The notes beneath the pieces were generated by a model, which saw only the letters and a program-made list of their open reading frames with translations, was not told the DNA's origin and did not search any database. Source: Candidatus Liptonbacteria bacterium (GTDB lineage Bacteria > Patescibacteriota > Minisyncoccia > UBA6257 > JACOXY01). Taken from it: a DNA stretch of 33,469 nt. Location: assembly GCA_016182095.1 (NCBI GenBank), contig JACOXY010000016.1:1-33469 (forward strand). Reading direction: 5' to 3'. Both the position numbers and the translations under genes were made by a program. Below are positions 1-8,762 of the stretch, in pieces (positions within the stretch are counted from its first letter, which is position 1; every line of letters begins with the position of its first letter).

Positions 1-1604
1 GCGGTGAGCATATTGTTTACAAGTTCTCCGGTCTCGGTCGGATGGAATCGCCCGGCAATTTTTTCAACATAATTTCTGCCCAAAATAGTGGCGATAGTCG
101 GCGCGTAAGTTGAGGGCCTGCCTATGCCGTTTTTTTCCAAAGTTTTTATAAGACTTGCTTCATTGAATCGCGGCGGCGGTTCAGTTTCATGTCTCTCGCT
201 TTTAATATCGGCCGTGCTTAAGCTTTCGCCCTCTTTTAAATCAGGCAATTCTTTCTCCACAAATTGTGTCGGCCAAATCTTCAAGAAACCGTCAAATTTC
301 AATGTATTGCCATTTGCCGTAAAAATATACGCGTCGCCGCTTTTGCCAAGAGCATTAAATTCAACGTGTTTGGCATAAAAGCTGGCTCTGGGCATTTGAG
401 ACGCTATAAATCTTCTCCAGATAAGTTCGTAGAGCTTATTTTCATCTTTACTCTCAAAACTTGCTTGCCCCCCAAGAATTTGCGGGACAAAAGCCGGGCT
501 AGTTGGCCTCACCGCTTCGTGGGCTTCTTGAGCCAGACGCGATTTTTTCTTAAATACCCTGCCGGCTTCCGTCGCGTACTTTTCACCAAAAGTTTGGTAG
601 AGCCACTCCTTGGCGGCCGCTAAAGCCTCGGATGAAATATTCACCGAGTCTGTCCTCATGTACGTTATAAACCCGTTTTCATACAATCTTTGAGCAAGCA
701 TCATCGTCTTTTTTGACGAAAAGCCGAGACGATTGGCCGCCGCTTGCTGTAGGGTACTGGTGATAAATGGCGGCAGAGGATTTTTGAAAACTTCTTTTTC
801 CTGTAAAAGAGAAATCTGCATGCTCCCGCCGCGCAAGTCGTGAACTATTTTATTAGCGCCTTCTTCGGTCTTTATCCCAAGCTTCGGGATCACCTCGCCG
901 TTTATTTTATATAATTCAGCATCTACAACATTTAAGATTTCAGATTTAAGATTTGAGCTTTTATGCAGGGTTGCAGAAATTGAATAGTATGTTTCCGGCT
1001 TAAAAGCCCTTATTTCACCTTCTCTGTCCGCGATAAGCCGCAAAGCCACAGACTGCACCCGACCAGCCGATAGGCCGCCCATAATTTTTTTCCATAGGAA
1101 TGGCGACAGCTTGTAGCCAACTAGCCGGTCTAAAACGCGCCTCGCCTGCTGGGCGTGAACCAAATTCATGTCTATCGCCCTCGGATTCGCAAGCGCCTCT
1201 TTGATGGCTTTTTCGGTTATCTCATGAAAAACGATACGCTTGAAATTAACGGCTGGCGTGATTGGCTGTTCGGCGTATTTCTTTTTGGTTTTTTGTTTTT
1301 TATTTTTGGTTTCACTCAATACTTGAGCGAGATGCCACGCGATCGCCTCTCCTTCACGATCTTCGTCGGTAGCCAGTATTATTTCGCTGGCTTTACTCGC
1401 CTCTTTTTTTAGTTCTTTAACACGCGGGCTTGCCTTCCTGGGAATTAAATACTGGACCTCAAAGTCTTTCTCCGGTTCCACGCCCAATTTGCTTCTCGGC
1501 AAATCCCGCACGTGTCCATATGAAGACGTGACTAAATAATCCTTACCTAAGAATTTGGAGATGGTTTTTGATTTAGTGGGGCTTTCAACTACAACAAGTT
1601 TCAT
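1..1604 (-). CDS. topA: DNA topoisomerase I (3' end truncated by window edge)
   Basis: Minus-strand translation starts MKLVVVESPTKSKTISKFLGKDYLVTSSYGHVRDLP and contains ATDEDREGEAIAWH, SAGRVQSVALRLI, ITYMRTDS and GIGRPSTYAPT motifs; start codon at 1604, frame open to window start. Confidence 0.95.
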   Translation of the reverse strand, partial: MKLVVVESPTKSKTISKFLGKDYLVTSSYGHVRDLPRSKLGVEPEKDFEVQYLIPRKASPRVKELKKEASKASEIILATDEDREGEAIAWHLAQVLSETKNKKQKTKKKYAEQPITPAVNFKRIVFHEITEKAIKEALANPRAIDMNLVHAQQARRVLDRLVGYKLSPFLWKKIMGGLSAGRVQSVALRLIADREGEIRAFKPETYYSISATLHKSSNLKSEILNVVDAELYKINGEVIPKLGIKTEEGANKIVHDLRGGSMQISLLQEKEVFKNPLPPFITSTLQQAAANRLGFSSKKTMMLAQRLYENGFITYMRTDSVNISSEALAAAKEWLYQTFGEKYATEAGRVFKKKSRLAQEAHEAVRPTSPAFVPQILGGQASFESKDENKLYELIWRRFIASQMPRASFYAKHVEFNALGKSGDAYIFTANGNTLKFDGFLKIWPTQFVEKELPDLKEGESLSTADIKSERHETEPPPRFNEASLIKTLEKNGIGRPSTYAPTIATILGRNYVEKIAGRFHPTETGELVNNMLT

Positions 1605-1643
1605 ATATAAAATTATTCATTAACGAATTAGCGGATTAACGGA

Positions 1644-2033
1644 TTACTTTTTAAAAAATTGTTTATTAGCTCGTTTATTTTCCAGATAAACAATAAATCC
1701 TCCAATTTGCCTAGACAAATCTTCTAACTCCGAATTAACAGCGCGAAATTCATCTTCGGTAATATAACAAACAATTAACGCGAGGAGTTGGTTCCTGACC
1801 TCTCCAACAGATCCTTTAGAAATTTTAAGAAATCTAATAAATTCATTATTATTATTTTTTTCAAAACCCTCAACTATATTTGAACTCACAGATATAATTG
1901 CTCCCCTGACTTGGTCTCGCAACCCAAAATCTACGGAAAAGTCCTTTTTAGAAGTTAAGTTGTAAACTTTTTTAGTAATGCTTAGTGACAGATTCCAAAT
2001 TGGTAAATCCTCAAATTTTGTTATTTTCATCAA
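1644..2033 (-). CDS. four-helix bundle protein (S23/IVS-encoded family)
   Basis: ORF 129 aa; F.DLPIW..S......VY.LT......FGLRDQ.R.A..S..SNI.EGF pattern typical of this family. Confidence 0.8.
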   Translation of the reverse strand: MMKITKFEDLPIWNLSLSITKKVYNLTSKKDFSVDFGLRDQVRGAIISVSSNIVEGFEKNNNNEFIRFLKISKGSVGEVRNQLLALIVCYITEDEFRAVNSELEDLSRQIGGFIVYLENKRANKQFFKK

Positions 2034-2061
2034 TCCGTTAATGCGCTAATCCGTTAATTCT

Positions 2062-3087
2062 TTAATTCTTTAATCGGTACCCTAATGATGTTTCCTCCAC
2101 TATACCACAAATGGTTAAATCTGTAAGAATTTGGTTTACCTCTTGAGGCGTAAGTTTAGTTATTTCTAATATTTTGTCAATGGAAAGAGGGGTTTTGGAA
2201 TCTGCAAGCGCATCAAGCACGAACCCTGCCTTTGTTTCACGAAAAGACGGGGTCTTGCTCTCCCAGCCGTTCGCTCGCCCACTTGGCTCTTGGCCTCGCT
2301 CTTTTGGCTTCGCCAAAAACCATGCTCGCTCGGCCTCCGAGACACTTTTCTTAGAAACAAAGGCGGGGCTCTCCGCAAGCTCGGCACCAGAACATCCGTC
2401 CATAAGATCCTCCAAAATATCCTGCGTAGAGCTTACGAGGCGGGCGCCGTCACGAATTAAGGCGTGCGACCCCTTATAGTTCGGATGCCCGGCTGGACCA
2501 GAAAAGATAAAAACTTCTCTGCCAAATTCCGCGGCCAAACGCGCGGTCACAAGCGCCCCTGACCTTTCCGGCGCTTCAATTACAACTGTAGCAACACATA
2601 AACCGGCCACAATGCGATTCCGCTCTAAAAACTGCCACTTAAAACCTGGGGCATTTGTTTCATATTCAGATATGATGGCTCCGCCAGCTAAAAGAATTCT
2701 ACCAGCTAAATTTTCATTTTGTGCCGGATAAATTTTGTCAATTCCAGTCCCCAGAACAGCCACGGTTCGGCCGCCGCCTTTTAAAGCTCCTTCGTGCGCG
2801 GCAGTATCCATTCCCATGGCCAAGCCGCTCACAATAACAAAACCTTTTTCGGCAAGCTCTTTGGCGATTTTTTTAGCGAGTAATCTTCCGCCCTCCGTCG
2901 CTTTCCTGGTACCCACAATCGCGATAAAAGGCAAATTGTAATTCGGCAACTCTCCTCTTACAAAAATTTGCTCCGGAGGATTCGTAATTTCCCTTAAAAG
3001 CGGCGGATAGCTATTATCCTCTAGCTCTATTGCTGTTGCATTTGATTGCATTACACCTTTATAGTATTTCCCCTGCATTATTGTCAA
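2062..3087 (-). CDS. dprA: DNA processing protein DprA with in-frame palindromic insertion
   Basis: GTRKATEGGRLLAKKIAKELAEKGFVIVSGLAMGMDTAAHEGAL...GGRTVAVLGTGIDKIYPAQN; C-terminal winged-helix-like end. Confidence 0.93.
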   Translation of the reverse strand: MTIMQGKYYKGVMQSNATAIELEDNSYPPLLREITNPPEQIFVRGELPNYNLPFIAIVGTRKATEGGRLLAKKIAKELAEKGFVIVSGLAMGMDTAAHEGALKGGGRTVAVLGTGIDKIYPAQNENLAGRILLAGGAIISEYETNAPGFKWQFLERNRIVAGLCVATVVIEAPERSGALVTARLAAEFGREVFIFSGPAGHPNYKGSHALIRDGARLVSSTQDILEDLMDGCSGAELAESPAFVSKKSVSEAERAWFLAKPKERGQEPSGRANGWESKTPSFRETKAGFVLDALADSKTPLSIDKILEITKLTPQEVNQILTDLTICGIVEETSLGYRLKN

Positions 3088-3130
3088 ACCAATAAATATC
3101 TGCTAATATAGGAAAATTAAGCTGATATCA

Positions 3131-3397
3131 ATGAAACACAAAATACATCCACAATATTATAAAAGCGCCAAAGTCCGCTGCGCCTGCGGGGCAGAGCATG
3201 AATTCGGCGCGCCTTACGAAAAAATGAGCGTGGAAATCTGCTCCAAGTGCCACCCCTTTTATACCGGCGAGGAAAAATTGCTTGACATTGCGGGACGCGT
3301 AGAAAAGTTTAAAGCAAGACGCGTTAAGGCCGCGACTGCGACTACAAGGAAAAAGAGTGAAAAGAAGGCGGCAAAAAAGGCGAGAAAGGCGAAGTAA
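3131..3397 (+). CDS. rpmE: 50S ribosomal protein L31
   Basis: MKHKIHPQYYKSAKVRCACGAEHEF...VEICSKCHPFYTG; L31 signature with CxC/CxxC, basic tail. Confidence 0.9.
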   Translation: MKHKIHPQYYKSAKVRCACGAEHEFGAPYEKMSVEICSKCHPFYTGEEKLLDIAGRVEKFKARRVKAATATTRKKSEKKAAKKARKAK

Positions 3398-3462
3398 AAC
3401 AAGTATCACGTGTCAGGTATCAAGTATCAAATTAAAAGTGAGCCTCGCCCCAATCAATTTTT

Positions 3463-4194
3463 ATGAATAACAAAGTTATTATAGAAATAAGAGCGGGGGC
3501 GGGCGGCGATGAAGCCGCCCTTTTTGCCGGTGATTTAGTAAGGATGTATCAGAAATACGCCGCAAAGCAGGGATGGAAATTTTCCACAATTGATGCCAAT
3601 CAACATGATCTTGGAGGTTATAAAACTTTTGTCGGGAAAATTGAGGGCGCGGGAAGTTACGAAGAATTGAAGCAGGAATCGGGAGTGCATCGCGTGCAAC
3701 GGGTTCCGAAAACCGAAAAATCGGGACGCGTACACACCTCAACCGCGACCGTTGCCATTCTACCCGAAGTAGAACCGAAAGAGGTTACCATCAATCCCAA
3801 TGACTTGGAGGTAACTTTTTCGCGCGCCGGAGGCCCCGGAGGACAAAATGTAAATAAGGTGGAAACGGCTGTGCGCGTCTTGCACAAGCCATCAGGCATT
3901 GTAATAAGTTCCCGCGTTGAACGCTCGCAACACGCGAACCGTGAATTAGCGATGAGTATTTTGCGCGCCAAACTTTACGAAATCCAAAAATCAAAGGAGT
4001 TCGGAAATATAGATGAGGCGCGTCGGGAACAAGTTGGTTCCGCTGACCGAAGCGAAAAAATAAGAACCTATAATTTCCCCGACGATCGAATTACCGATCA
4101 TCGCATTGGAAAGAAATTTCATAATATTGAAGGTATCCTTGAAGGAAATCTGGAGCCCATTGTGAGGGCATTTTCCAACAAGGCAAGTCACTGA
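3463..4194 (+). CDS. prfA: peptide chain release factor 1-type protein lacking N-terminal domain 1
   Basis: Begins at the PCRF domain ([18 protein letters not shown]), RVPKT (PxT class motif of RF1), [16 protein letters not shown]; 243 aa rather than ~355. Confidence 0.88.
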   Translation: MNNKVIIEIRAGAGGDEAALFAGDLVRMYQKYAAKQGWKFSTIDANQHDLGGYKTFVGKIEGAGSYEELKQESGVHRVQRVPKTEKSGRVHTSTATVAILPEVEPKEVTINPNDLEVTFSRAGGPGGQNVNKVETAVRVLHKPSGIVISSRVERSQHANRELAMSILRAKLYEIQKSKEFGNIDEARREQVGSADRSEKIRTYNFPDDRITDHRIGKKFHNIEGILEGNLEPIVRAFSNKASH

Positions 4195-4196
4195 TA

Positions 4197-4219
4197 AAAA
4201 GCCCTAAAAACGGGCTTTC
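4197..4219 (+). terminator. rho-independent-like terminator after prfA
   Basis: AAAAGCCC-taaaaac-GGGCTTTct hairpin just after the prfA TGA. Confidence 0.6.
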
Positions 4220-4413
4220 TGCGAAGAAAGAAACAAGAGAAAGAAAAGCGTGGTTATGAGAGTAAAAATTAAATAGAAAGTGATGCTTTGGAAATACAGT
4301 GCGGAGATAAACGATAGTATTAAAACCGGCAAGGAAACAAACCAGAATTTTTTCACCAAAAAACAGAAAAGGACAATAAACCCCGTCCATCGGGGAATAA
4401 AATGCTTTATCAT
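4204..4413 (-). CDS. small hydrophobic membrane protein
   Basis: 69-aa ORF with two hydrophobic segments; overlaps the terminator at its 3' end. Confidence 0.35.
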   Translation of the reverse strand: MIKHFIPRWTGFIVLFCFLVKKFWFVSLPVLILSFISALYFQSITFYLIFTLITTLFFLLFLSSQKARF

Positions 4414-4482
4414 GATGCTTTCCCCTTAAATAACTTGCTTAATTATACAATAAAAAAACAAAACGTGGTAATTTAAAAACCT

Positions 4483-6045
4483 TTAGCCATTTAGCACTTC
4501 TATGTCCTCCTCAAAGCTTGCCGAGCGCTCGGCCACCCTATAGCCATACCGCCCCAGAGCAGTATAAGCACGCCAGTTGCCGCCAGCATAGTATTTCGCC
4601 GCGGCACAGTTTTCCTGCGAAAAAATAGTTGAATAAATAGTTTTGCATCCCTTCAGGCCATCGCTCAAATAAACAGCCGTCGCCGTAAAAGCATCAAGAT
4701 TATTAAAGGGTGATGGCGGATTGCCGCCGGTTATATCACCCACTTTTTCTTGGTAGAGCTCCCATGTCAAAGGCATAAATTGCGCCGGGCCCATAGCGCC
4801 GCCATAAGCTCCATCTGAAGCAATGGGGCAAGAAACCGGGGTTGTATCCGGATTTAAACCAAGCTCCGCGATAAGCGCAATAAATGCCGGCTTTTGGGCA
4901 TTGCTCATTACCGTGCCGCTGGGATTATCTCGCGGAGTATTATAATAGCACTTGCCTAAATTCCGGCCGATAACTCCATCAAGAGAAGATTCCTGGGTTA
5001 AGACCGAGAGGATTAAGGACGCCCGAACGCCAGTTGCCCGTTCCGCGACCTGCGCCAATTTTACCGCCTCGCCAAAAGGCAGTTCTCCTCCGCCAAGAAG
5101 CCTGAAGATCCTGTTTCTAATTTCAGCGGCTGTCGCCCTGGTCTGCTTAACAAGTTCCTGATATTTCATCTCCTGCCCTTTGGTAACCGCCAAAAGTTCG
5201 TCTTTCTGCGTTTTAGTGGACTGAATAGCTGTTTTTTGCGAATTTTGATATTTCTTGATCGCCTCCGCGTCGTTCCTTTGCAGAGCTAATTTTTCTTTCT
5301 GGCCCAAAAGATCGGTCCGCAGGGAGGTTACTTTGGCAAGTTCTATCCTTAAATTATCCTCAATCAAAAGAATGTTGTTGATGTTGCCAAAGAAATCGGA
5401 AAGCTTTGGGTTTGCAAGAAGTATTTCAATAATAGAGGCGGTCTCGTTTTCATTGATATTCCTAATAAGCTTAGTTATAGCGCTTTTATGTAAATCTATC
5501 TCGTCTTCGGTAACGGATATTTCTTTGGAGGTTTTAGAGATATTTTTATCAAGCTGGGTGATGCTTAAGTTAACAGCCTTTATTTGTAAATTAAGCTTGG
5601 AGATGTTGGCGCTTAGCCGATCAATTTCGGATTTTAAGGTTTTGCCTTGGCTTTTGTAACTAACAAGTGTCGCTTCATACTTCGCAATTTGCTCCTCCAA
5701 GTCCCTTAATTCCGCCTCAAGTTCTGCTCGCTCTTCATTATTTTGAGCGGCCAATATGGAATTATTGGTTGGCGCAAAAAGAGAAAAAGAGTTAAAAAAC
5801 ACCGAACTTAGCGTAAAGTATAAAACAGCCGTAATAGTTATCGCGGGTTTAAATATCTTCTTTAGGTTTATGTGGCGGGGCCTTAATTTATACAGATTAA
5901 CTATTTTGGGCCTGTGCTCAAAGGCCTGCCCCCTTGCCGCCATTATGTCAACAAGATTCTTTGGCTTATTCAGCATCTCCTTTATTATAACGGAAAAGAC
6001 GGAAAATTGTAACTCTTGACCGCCGGCTTTCCAAAAAGTTAACAA
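4483..6045 (-). CDS. coiled-coil peptidoglycan hydrolase with C-terminal lytic transglycosylase domain
   Basis: Long N-terminal coiled coil (EELEAEL.DLEEQI...), then LILSVLTQESSLDGVIGRNLG...GAMGPAQFMPLTWELY...AYYYAGGNW-like transglycosylase region. Likely start at internal M (5976, MLNKPKNL). Confidence 0.8.
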   Translation of the reverse strand: MLTFWKAGGQELQFSVFSVIIKEMLNKPKNLVDIMAARGQAFEHRPKIVNLYKLRPRHINLKKIFKPAITITAVLYFTLSSVFFNSFSLFAPTNNSILAAQNNEERAELEAELRDLEEQIAKYEATLVSYKSQGKTLKSEIDRLSANISKLNLQIKAVNLSITQLDKNISKTSKEISVTEDEIDLHKSAITKLIRNINENETASIIEILLANPKLSDFFGNINNILLIEDNLRIELAKVTSLRTDLLGQKEKLALQRNDAEAIKKYQNSQKTAIQSTKTQKDELLAVTKGQEMKYQELVKQTRATAAEIRNRIFRLLGGGELPFGEAVKLAQVAERATGVRASLILSVLTQESSLDGVIGRNLGKCYYNTPRDNPSGTVMSNAQKPAFIALIAELGLNPDTTPVSCPIASDGAYGGAMGPAQFMPLTWELYQEKVGDITGGNPPSPFNNLDAFTATAVYLSDGLKGCKTIYSTIFSQENCAAAKYYAGGNWRAYTALGRYGYRVAERSASFEEDIEVLNG

Positions 6046-6096
6046 AAAAAGAAGTCCCTTTGGAATTCTTTTTTGTTTAGCATCAAATCAGACCTG

Positions 6097-6354
6097 TTAT
6101 GAAAGATGCTTTGACACCAACTTTGTCATTTCAAACATGTTGACAGTGCTTTTGCCTCCGAAAACTTTTTTAAGATTTTCGTCGGCATTAATATTGCGCT
6201 TATTATTTGGGTCTTGCAGGTTATTTTTCTTAATATACACCCAAAGACCTTTAACAACTTCCGACCTTGGCATTGGACCCTTGCCGACTATGACCGCCAA
6301 CTCGGAGCTGACGTTCATCGGCTTCATAAAAGCCGAATTGGATTTTTTATCCAT
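6097..6354 (-). CDS. SWIB/MDM2-domain small protein
   Basis: 85 aa; MKPMNVSSELAVIVGKGPMPRSEVVKGLWVYIKKNNLQDPNNKRNINADENLKKVFGGKSTVNMFEMTKLVSKHL matches the SWIB consensus. Confidence 0.88.
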   Translation of the reverse strand: MDKKSNSAFMKPMNVSSELAVIVGKGPMPRSEVVKGLWVYIKKNNLQDPNNKRNINADENLKKVFGGKSTVNMFEMTKLVSKHLS

Positions 6355-6534
6355 ATTTTTTAATTTTAATAATTATACTTATATTATACACGCATCGGTG
6401 TTTTAATGCCAGTAGGGGCAAGTACCGCTGGATTTTGGTGAAATTTTGGACAAAAAAGCCAGTTGTGGGTGATAGTTGGCAACCTCCTGTTTTAACCATC
6501 GCGACAATACTACATTTTTGCGGTACTTGCAAGT

Positions 6535-6609
6535 TGGCGGGGGCACTAGGATTTGAACCTAGAAGTCGGGATTTGGAGTCCCGCAGTTTGCCGTTGAGCT
6601 TATACCCCC
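6535..6609 (-). tRNA. tRNA-Trp(CCA)
   Basis: GGGGGTA...CGGGA-CTCCAAA-TCCCG...CTAGG-TTCAAAT-CCTAG-TGCCCCC-G-CCA; 3' CCA encoded. Confidence 0.9.
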
Positions 6610-7259
6610 TTATTAAAAAACGCTTTCCCAACAGCCAAAAGCTGTCGAGCTAAATCATTGGAATGATACCTGATATTGATACATCCGGGATAATTTTCGC
6701 GAATTCGTTTGCCAGTATTTTGCTTTATATAAGGTCTGATAAATTGACTCTTATTAATATGAGTCACTTTTGACCAAAAATCAATCTGCTTTTGTATGTG
6801 GTGATATTGGTGAAGATGTAAACAGGGGCGAAATTTTTTCTCGTCTAAAATAAAAGTTGATCTCAATAATTCTAAAAATTTACGAATCACATCAGGATCA
6901 GAATTGATAAATGATATGCCGCCTCTGGGATTTTTAATACCCTCGCACCAATACATAATTCCACACAATAGCGCATGGGCACCCAATATATCAATATTTT
7001 TTAAATTCATGAGAGCGTTTTGCAAATACCTCTTTTCTAATAAATCTGTTTTGCGCTTTTTATTTTCAGAAGATACCAGTTGCCCCTTCGTAATTTTTTT
7101 AAGAAGTCGCTCTCTCGCAACATCTGAAAGTTCAACATCTCTTAACCAGCCCGACAAATTACCCTTGGATACGCCAAATTTCGCGCTCAATTCATTTAAT
7201 GAATGGCCCTTCTTTCGATAAAGAACAACTTTTTCCTTGAATTCAACAGTATATGCCAT
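6600..7259 (-). CDS. HTH + 'YWxEG/FWSxxTxI' domain protein A (uncharacterised family, possibly degenerate LAGLIDADG-like)
   Basis: N-terminal HTH (LNELSAKFGVSKGNLSGWLRD), GIMYWCEGIK...FINSDPDVIRKFLELLRS...FWSKVTHINKSQF; stop codon lies inside the tRNA-Trp 5' end. Confidence 0.8.
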   Translation of the reverse strand: MAYTVEFKEKVVLYRKKGHSLNELSAKFGVSKGNLSGWLRDVELSDVARERLLKKITKGQLVSSENKKRKTDLLEKRYLQNALMNLKNIDILGAHALLCGIMYWCEGIKNPRGGISFINSDPDVIRKFLELLRSTFILDEKKFRPCLHLHQYHHIQKQIDFWSKVTHINKSQFIRPYIKQNTGKRIRENYPGCINIRYHSNDLARQLLAVGKAFFNKGV

Positions 7260-7401
7260 AATGTGTTATATAACAACAATAATCTGTTCAAATATATTCT
7301 GCAAGTCAGTCAGAATTTTCACAATTAAAAATCCACCTTTTTAAAGAGCGGATTTTGTTCCTGTTTTTCCTGATTCCTATTTATCAATTACTGGTTACTA
7401 A

Positions 7402-7677
7402 TTATTCACTGCCTTTCATCCACTCAAAAAATTCCTGTCTTCTTTTGCTTGCCTGACGAACAGTTAGTTCATAACCTTTTTCTGCACAAAACTTTTTAAA
7501 CTGTTCCATGGACAAAACCTCAGCGTTAGTCATGTCCTCAAAACCTATTGGCGGCCTATTCGCGTATTCTTTGCGCTGTCGATCCAAAATTTCCCGTTGT
7601 TTTTCCGGAGAAAAACTATTCCACGTTTCAAGATTTTTTCGGAGTTTCTCTTCTTCTTTTTGAAATCCTTTTTCCAT
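7402..7677 (-). CDS. hypothetical protein
   Basis: 91-aa charged ORF with plausible amino-acid composition; followed by terminator-like context. Confidence 0.45.
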   Translation of the reverse strand: MEKGFQKEEEKLRKNLETWNSFSPEKQREILDRQRKEYANRPPIGFEDMTNAEVLSMEQFKKFCAEKGYELTVRQASKRRQEFFEWMKGSE

Positions 7678-7699
7678 ATATTAGGTAATTTATCATATA

Positions 7700-7731
7700 A
7701 AAAAGACCCTGCCAAGCGGAGTCTTTTTTAT
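7700..7731. terminator. bidirectional terminator-like hairpin
   Basis: AAAAAAGAC...GTCTTTTTT inverted repeat between ORF 7402-7677 and the rpmG tail. Confidence 0.5.
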
Positions 7732-7734
7732 GAT

Positions 7735-7779
7735 TTAGCGCTTTGCTTCTTTGTGCGTGGTGTGTTTCCTGAACCGATT
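7735..7779 (-). pseudogene. duplicated C-terminal fragment of ribosomal protein L33
   Basis: Minus-strand NRFRKHTTHKEAKR* versus rpmG C-terminus NWCRKHTKHKEAKK*. Confidence 0.7.
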
Positions 7780-7834
7780 ACCCTTCAGCAAAGTTTACAC
7801 TGAACGTAGTTAAGGTGTTCAGGATAGTTGGTGT

Positions 7835-8005
7835 CTACTTTTTAGCTTCCTTGTGCTTGGTATGCTTCCTGCACCAATTGCAAAATTTACTGTATTCAAG
7901 CTTCCGCTCAACAAGCTTTTTATTCTTTCTAGTCCAATAATTATTGCGCTTGCAGGATCCGCAGCGCAACTTAATCAGATTTTTTGAAAACTTGGATTCT
8001 GCCAT
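7835..8005 (-). CDS. rpmG: 50S ribosomal protein L33
   Basis: Minus-strand translation MAESKFSKNLIKLRCGSCKRNNYWTRKNKKLVERKLEYSKFCNWCRKHTKHKEAKK* (56 aa, below ORF-track cutoff). Confidence 0.9.
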   Translation of the reverse strand: MAESKFSKNLIKLRCGSCKRNNYWTRKNKKLVERKLEYSKFCNWCRKHTKHKEAKK

Positions 8006-8062
8006 ATTTTATTTAAACTTAATTAAACTTATAATAATTCAAGGAGACAAAAAAAGCAAATT

Positions 8063-8092
8063 TTGCCGGTCAATATAGAAATTTGCTACAAT
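8063..8092 (+). promoter_or_regulatory. sigma70-like promoter of candidate ncRNA
   Basis: TTGCCG - 18 nt - TACAAT. Confidence 0.55.
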
Positions 8093-8097
8093 ATTCA

Positions 8098-8358
8098 AAC
8101 CCACTAAAATCATCTTGGCCCCAACTTCCCCGCAGCGAAAAGAGGAAAGATGTAAAAATCTTCCCATGTAAAACCTGGCGAGATGTGTATGAAAAAGTGA
8201 AGCGCTCCACAGCCTAAAAGCCGCGGCTTCTATACTTAGGAGCGCGGAACCCCGCACCAAGCCCCGGCCAAACATGGTGAATATTGCCCGATACAAATAT
8301 TATATCTTGATTCTGCTTCATCCCTCGTACTGAAGCGCGGAGCTTGGGTGCGTGGGTT
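8098..8358 (+). ncRNA. candidate structured ncRNA (~261 nt), family not recognised
   Basis: 5' AACCCAC pairs with 3' GTGGGTT; second stem CCCAA-C-TTCC/GGAG-C-TTGGG; internal GCGCTCC/GGAGCGC stem; starts ~6 nt after the -10 box; no convincing ORF. Confidence 0.5.
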
Positions 8359-8382
8359 AAGAAATATAAATTTTAAGACCGA

Positions 8383-8724
8383 CTACTCTTTTTTTGCCCA
8401 AGCACGTTTCTTATTTACTTTCTCTTTTTTTCTAATTGCTTTTTCCAGATCAATTTCAAATTTGTTGGCAAGACTTACCAAATAAATAAGGACATCATTA
8501 AACTCCTCTTCTAATTCAAATTTAGCGTGCTCCTTACCGCTCTTTCCAACTTCTTTGTATAGTTTTGTTTCATTTCTAATGGCTTTCGCCAGTTCTCCCA
8601 CTTCTTCAGAAAACAATAAAAATTCTTCCAGATGAGAATTTTTATCAAAACCTCTTTCTTTGCAAATTTCTGCTACAAACTTTTGCAAATCTTTTAGCGT
8701 TGGGTTTTCTTTGAGATTAGCCAT
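8383..8724 (-). CDS. MazG-like nucleotide pyrophosphohydrolase
   Basis: FSEEVGELAKAIR...ELEEEFNDVLIYLVSLAN, the EExxEL / ExxxD arrangement of MazG-like enzymes. Confidence 0.8.
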   Translation of the reverse strand: MANLKENPTLKDLQKFVAEICKERGFDKNSHLEEFLLFSEEVGELAKAIRNETKLYKEVGKSGKEHAKFELEEEFNDVLIYLVSLANKFEIDLEKAIRKKEKVNKKRAWAKKE

Positions 8725-8728
8725 GAAA

Positions 8729-8762
8729 TGGAGCCACCTCCCAGATTTGAACTGGGGACCTT
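8729..8762 (-). pseudogene. orphan 3' half of a tRNA (T-arm, acceptor, CCA)
   Basis: Minus strand GGTC-CCCAG-TTCAAAT-CTGGG-AGGTGGC-T-CCA; no matching 5' acceptor GCCACCT seen just upstream on that strand. Confidence 0.65.

Noticed and set aside
6347-6653. ORFs 6347-6631(-) and 6435-6653(+)
   Set aside because: Both overlap tRNA-Trp and show tRNA-derived peptide (GALGFEPRSRDLESRS).
8039-8296. 85-aa minus-strand ORF
   Set aside because: Overlaps the structured RNA candidate and a plus-strand promoter; no recognisable protein features.
8098-8358. RNase P RNA assignment for the structured RNA
   Set aside because: GAGGAAAG matches CR-I weakly, but the expected 3' ACAGAA/CCCGGCTTA region is absent; left as unknown.
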